A stretch of DNA of 64,000 bases from WRGA01 sp031553395 (GTDB lineage Bacteria > Bacteroidota > Bacteroidia > Bacteroidales > WRGA01), in assembly GCA_031553395.1 (NCBI GenBank), contig JAVBLR010000006.1:368327-432326 (forward strand). Reading direction: 5' to 3'. A program made the position numbers and the translations under genes. Positions 61,747-64,000 of the stretch are shown here, in pieces. A model generated the notes under the pieces. That model saw only the letters and a list, made by a program, of their open reading frames with translations, had not been told where the DNA came from and did not search any database. Positions within the stretch are counted from its first letter, which is position 1. Every line of letters begins with the position of its first letter.

Positions 61747-64000
61747 ATGAATAAAAATTCTACCTCTTTTGATGAGGAAGTACCTAAAGGGAAACTTATC
61801 AACAAAATTGTACGACAAGTATTGTTTGTTATTTTATTAATACTTGGAACTGTAAAAGTTGATGCAGTTGCAGTTACTCGTTATGTAACTGTAACGGGAA
61901 GTGGATTAAAGGATGGTTCTTCGTGGGTAAATGCATCGAATGATCCACAGGCAATGATTAATGCTTCTTTGCCGGGAGATGCTGTTTGGGTGGCATCCGG
62001 GACTTATACGCCAATTCACAATGCCAATGGTTGGAAAGATAGTGATCCTACTACTGTGAATAATAACCCTAAAGATCAGAATAATGCTTTTGTGCTTAAA
62101 ACCGGAGTAAAAGTTTATGGGGGGTTTGCAGGTGGTGAAACTAGTTTTAATACACGGGATTGGATAGCAAACAGGACTATTCTTAGTGGAGATTTTAATG
62201 GAGACGATATAGGAAATTATCCGTCAAACGATGCGAGTAAAGGTGGATATTCCGGCGAAAATGCTTTCCATGTGGTTATTACAGTTAATACTGGAATTGG
62301 AACTGTTCTTGATGGTTTTACCATTTGGGGAGGAAATTATATTGAAAATACTTCAGATAAGATTATTAAAGTAAATGATATAAATGTTGATCCTCGAAAT
62401 GGTGGTGGTATTTATGCTGAAAATTCGTCTGTTCATCTCCAAAATCTAGAGATACGAAGAAATGGCGTTAATAATGTTGGAGGAGGCCTCTATTGTAAAA
62501 ATTCGTCCAATCTTAGGGGATATAATTTGTATTTTTTCAAAAATTTTGCAGCCACGGGAGGTGGAATGCGCATAGAAGATTGTGGCCCAAAATTCAAAAA
62601 TATAATCATTTCAGAAAATGAGGGTGGTGTCGGAGCAGGAATTTCAAATGGAAGATCTAATCCTTCTTTTATTAACGCTATTATTCATAATAACTTTGCA
62701 GGTACTGCCTTCCAAAGCGTATGTGCAGGAATACAAAGTGAGTGGGGATCTTATCCAGTATTGACAAATTGTACGATTATAGGCAATTTTGGTGGATCAT
62801 ATAGCGGTGGAGTTGTTACTTATGCTTATTCTCATACAATTCTTAATAATACCATCATTTGGAATAATCAAAATTATGACGGATCTATTAACAATATAAG
62901 CACATTAGAAACATGCTCTACAACATACAATAATTGCTTAGTGCAAGGTATGGATTTAACCTCATCCGGAGGTTTAGACGCAACTGCACCAGGATTCAAT
63001 CCGATGTTAACTTCCTATCGTACTATTTATCCATGGATGAATAGAGATAATATGGGTTCTTTTACTTTACAACCTGGCAGCCCATGTTTTGGTGCTGGGA
63101 ATATTACTTTATATGAAGATGCCTGTGGTGGTGTTTCAAATTGGGACGAAGAATTTGCAGTTACTCCTCCTCCTTTTACTCCTTTTACAGATAGCGACAG
63201 GGAATTTTTCGGATCATGGTACCCAAAGGGTATTTATTCCAATAAAAGCGCATCTCGTCTTCGTAACGGAAAAATAAGTATTGGTGCATTTGAAGCAGCA
63301 TTTATGCCTGTCGTTCATTTAAATGATTGGACGTATGGTAAATCAGCAAATAATCCTTACTTAACAGATAATCTAGATACTGGAAATTCGATTACAACTT
63401 ACTATTATTCTACATCACAAAATGATACCCCCTTTACAAATCTTGTAAAACCAACAACTACCGGAACTTACTATGTGCAAGCAAGGATTATGCCAATTAA
63501 AATATGGAAAGAAAAACTTGATACCATAATAACTTTACCATCTCAATTTACGATACATCAAGGAGAGGTGCGCATGATCCGTTACGTTACACAATCGGGC
63601 AGTGGCACCAAAGATGGCTCTTCGTGGTCAAATGCATCGGATGATCCTCAGGCGATGATAAATGCCTCTGTGTCCGGTGATAGTGTTTGGGTAGCGCAGG
63701 GAACTTACTTGCCACGGCATAGTGCCAATGGTTGGGCGGATGGTACACCGACTGATGTTAATACTAATCCAAAAGACCGTAATAATGCCTTTGTATTAAA
63801 ATCCGGGGTCAAAGTTTATGGAGGTTTTAAGGGAACTGAAAGCAAGTTGAGCGAGCGTGACTGGATAGAAAATCGCACTGTTTTGAGTGGTGATTTTGAT
63901 GGTAATGATGTAGCCAATGATTATGCCAACCATATTTCTTTTTCAGAAAATGCGTATCGTATTGTATTGTCAGTCAATTCTCTTCCGGGTACAATTTTGG
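61747..64000 (+). CDS. Giant secreted protein of tandem beta-helix/Ig-like units, C-terminus outside window
   Basis: An uninterrupted frame of 751 codons runs from the ATG at 61747 to the right edge. The N-terminus has ~25 polar residues (MNKNSTSFDEEVPKGKLINK) before a hydrophobic stretch (VLFVILLILGTVKVDA), so the signal peptide has an extended n-region. Unit 1 starts at residue 45 (RYVTVTGSGLKDGSSWVNAS) with GDAVWVASGTYTP, GVKVYGGFAGGET and RTILSGDFNGDD, then a Gly/Asn-rich right-handed beta-helix. This is the pattern of choice-of-anchor Q proteins. It ends in an Ig-like MBG-type segment (WTYGKSANNPYLTDN ... TTTGTYYVQARI). Unit 2 restarts at residue 612 (RYVTQSGSGTKDGSSWSNAS). The protein is probably on the cell surface, perhaps as an adhesin or glycan-binding protein. 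A T9SS tail, if any, lies outside the window. Confidence 0.85.
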   Translation, partial: MNKNSTSFDEEVPKGKLINKIVRQVLFVILLILGTVKVDAVAVTRYVTVTGSGLKDGSSWVNASNDPQAMINASLPGDAVWVASGTYTPIHNANGWKDSDPTTVNNNPKDQNNAFVLKTGVKVYGGFAGGETSFNTRDWIANRTILSGDFNGDDIGNYPSNDASKGGYSGENAFHVVITVNTGIGTVLDGFTIWGGNYIENTSDKIIKVNDINVDPRNGGGIYAENSSVHLQNLEIRRNGVNNVGGGLYCKNSSNLRGYNLYFFKNFAATGGGMRIEDCGPKFKNIIISENEGGVGAGISNGRSNPSFINAIIHNNFAGTAFQSVCAGIQSEWGSYPVLTNCTIIGNFGGSYSGGVVTYAYSHTILNNTIIWNNQNYDGSINNISTLETCSTTYNNCLVQGMDLTSSGGLDATAPGFNPMLTSYRTIYPWMNRDNMGSFTLQPGSPCFGAGNITLYEDACGGVSNWDEEFAVTPPPFTPFTDSDREFFGSWYPKGIYSNKSASRLRNGKISIGAFEAAFMPVVHLNDWTYGKSANNPYLTDNLDTGNSITTYYYSTSQNDTPFTNLVKPTTTGTYYVQARIMPIKIWKEKLDTIITLPSQFTIHQGEVRMIRYVTQSGSGTKDGSSWSNASDDPQAMINASVSGDSVWVAQGTYLPRHSANGWADGTPTDVNTNPKDRNNAFVLKSGVKVYGGFKGTESKLSERDWIENRTVLSGDFDGNDVANDYANHISFSENAYRIVLSVNSLPGTIL

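Noticed and set aside
63089..63277. Short plus-strand frame with a Leu-rich run near the right edge.
   Set aside because: It lies in another frame of the continuous giant-protein gene.
1..64000. Search for CRISPR arrays, tRNA or rRNA genes, integrases and complete insertion sequences.
   Set aside because: No regularly spaced repeats, no cloverleaf-like tRNA sequence and no transposase or integrase reading frame were seen by eye.

Overview
The window is about 64 kb of low-GC chromosomal DNA from a member of the Bacteroidota, most likely order Bacteroidales; I cannot fix the genus. The case rests on several points: secreted proteins end in type A sorting-like C-termini of the type IX secretion system (T9SS), promoter-like boxes follow the Bacteroidetes pattern TTTG-N19-21-TAnnTTTG, there are many lipoproteins, the rhamnogalacturonan enzymes are of Bacteroidetes type, and genes are separated by the dispersed palindromic repeats common in this phylum. 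I see no rRNA, tRNA, CRISPR array, intact insertion sequence or phage gene.

Region 1 (1-14.0 kb) is a pectin/rhamnogalacturonan-I degradation cluster. Leftward genes encode a partial secreted protein, a GH105 unsaturated rhamnogalacturonyl hydrolase, two PL11 rhamnogalacturonan lyases (one with a T9SS-like tail, one without) and a GH28 lipoprotein. Rightward genes encode a very long PL1-type pectate lyase with autotransporter-like beta-strand repeats and a second T9SS-type secreted protein. A long DNA dyad lies between the divergent GH28 and PL1 genes. No SusC/SusD pair or sensor is in view.

Region 2 (14-31.5 kb) is mostly housekeeping: metY, a small HTH regulator, a 925-bp AT-rich gap, a conserved protein of unknown function with a PAP2 phosphatase, purL, a small secreted protein, then kdpFABC with kdpD and a KdpE-like regulator. 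A repeat element lies inside the kdp operon between kdpA and kdpB.

Region 3 (31.5-37.6 kb) is a divergent pair of small operons. Leftward are an unusual ABC ATPase with an N-terminal extension, a membrane protein and perhaps a lipoprotein. Rightward are a DUF6249-like membrane protein, an ECF sigma factor, a small membrane protein that may be its anti-sigma factor, and an S41 peptidase lipoprotein.

Region 4 (37.7-42.1 kb) is a leftward housekeeping operon (PASTA protein, RluA-type pseudouridine synthase, D-Ala-D-Ala ligase, acyltransferase) preceded by rpsO.

Region 5 (42.2-61.5 kb) is a large leftward surface-polysaccharide locus. It has about fourteen glycosyltransferase or glycosyltransferase-like genes, a Wzy-like polymerase, an initiating polyprenyl-phosphate sugar transferase, two acyltransferases and a WbuC cupin, but no flippase, chain-length regulator or sugar-nucleotide gene. 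The locus has been rearranged: it carries the last ~20 codons of a lost wecB-type epimerase, a duplicated ~1-kb block with a decayed gene end, and a 139-bp palindromic element with perfect 29-bp arms abutting that decayed end.

Region 6 (61.7 kb to the edge) is the start of a very large secreted protein made of tandem 567-residue units (beta-helix plus Ig-like segment), transcribed divergently from the polysaccharide locus. It runs off the window.
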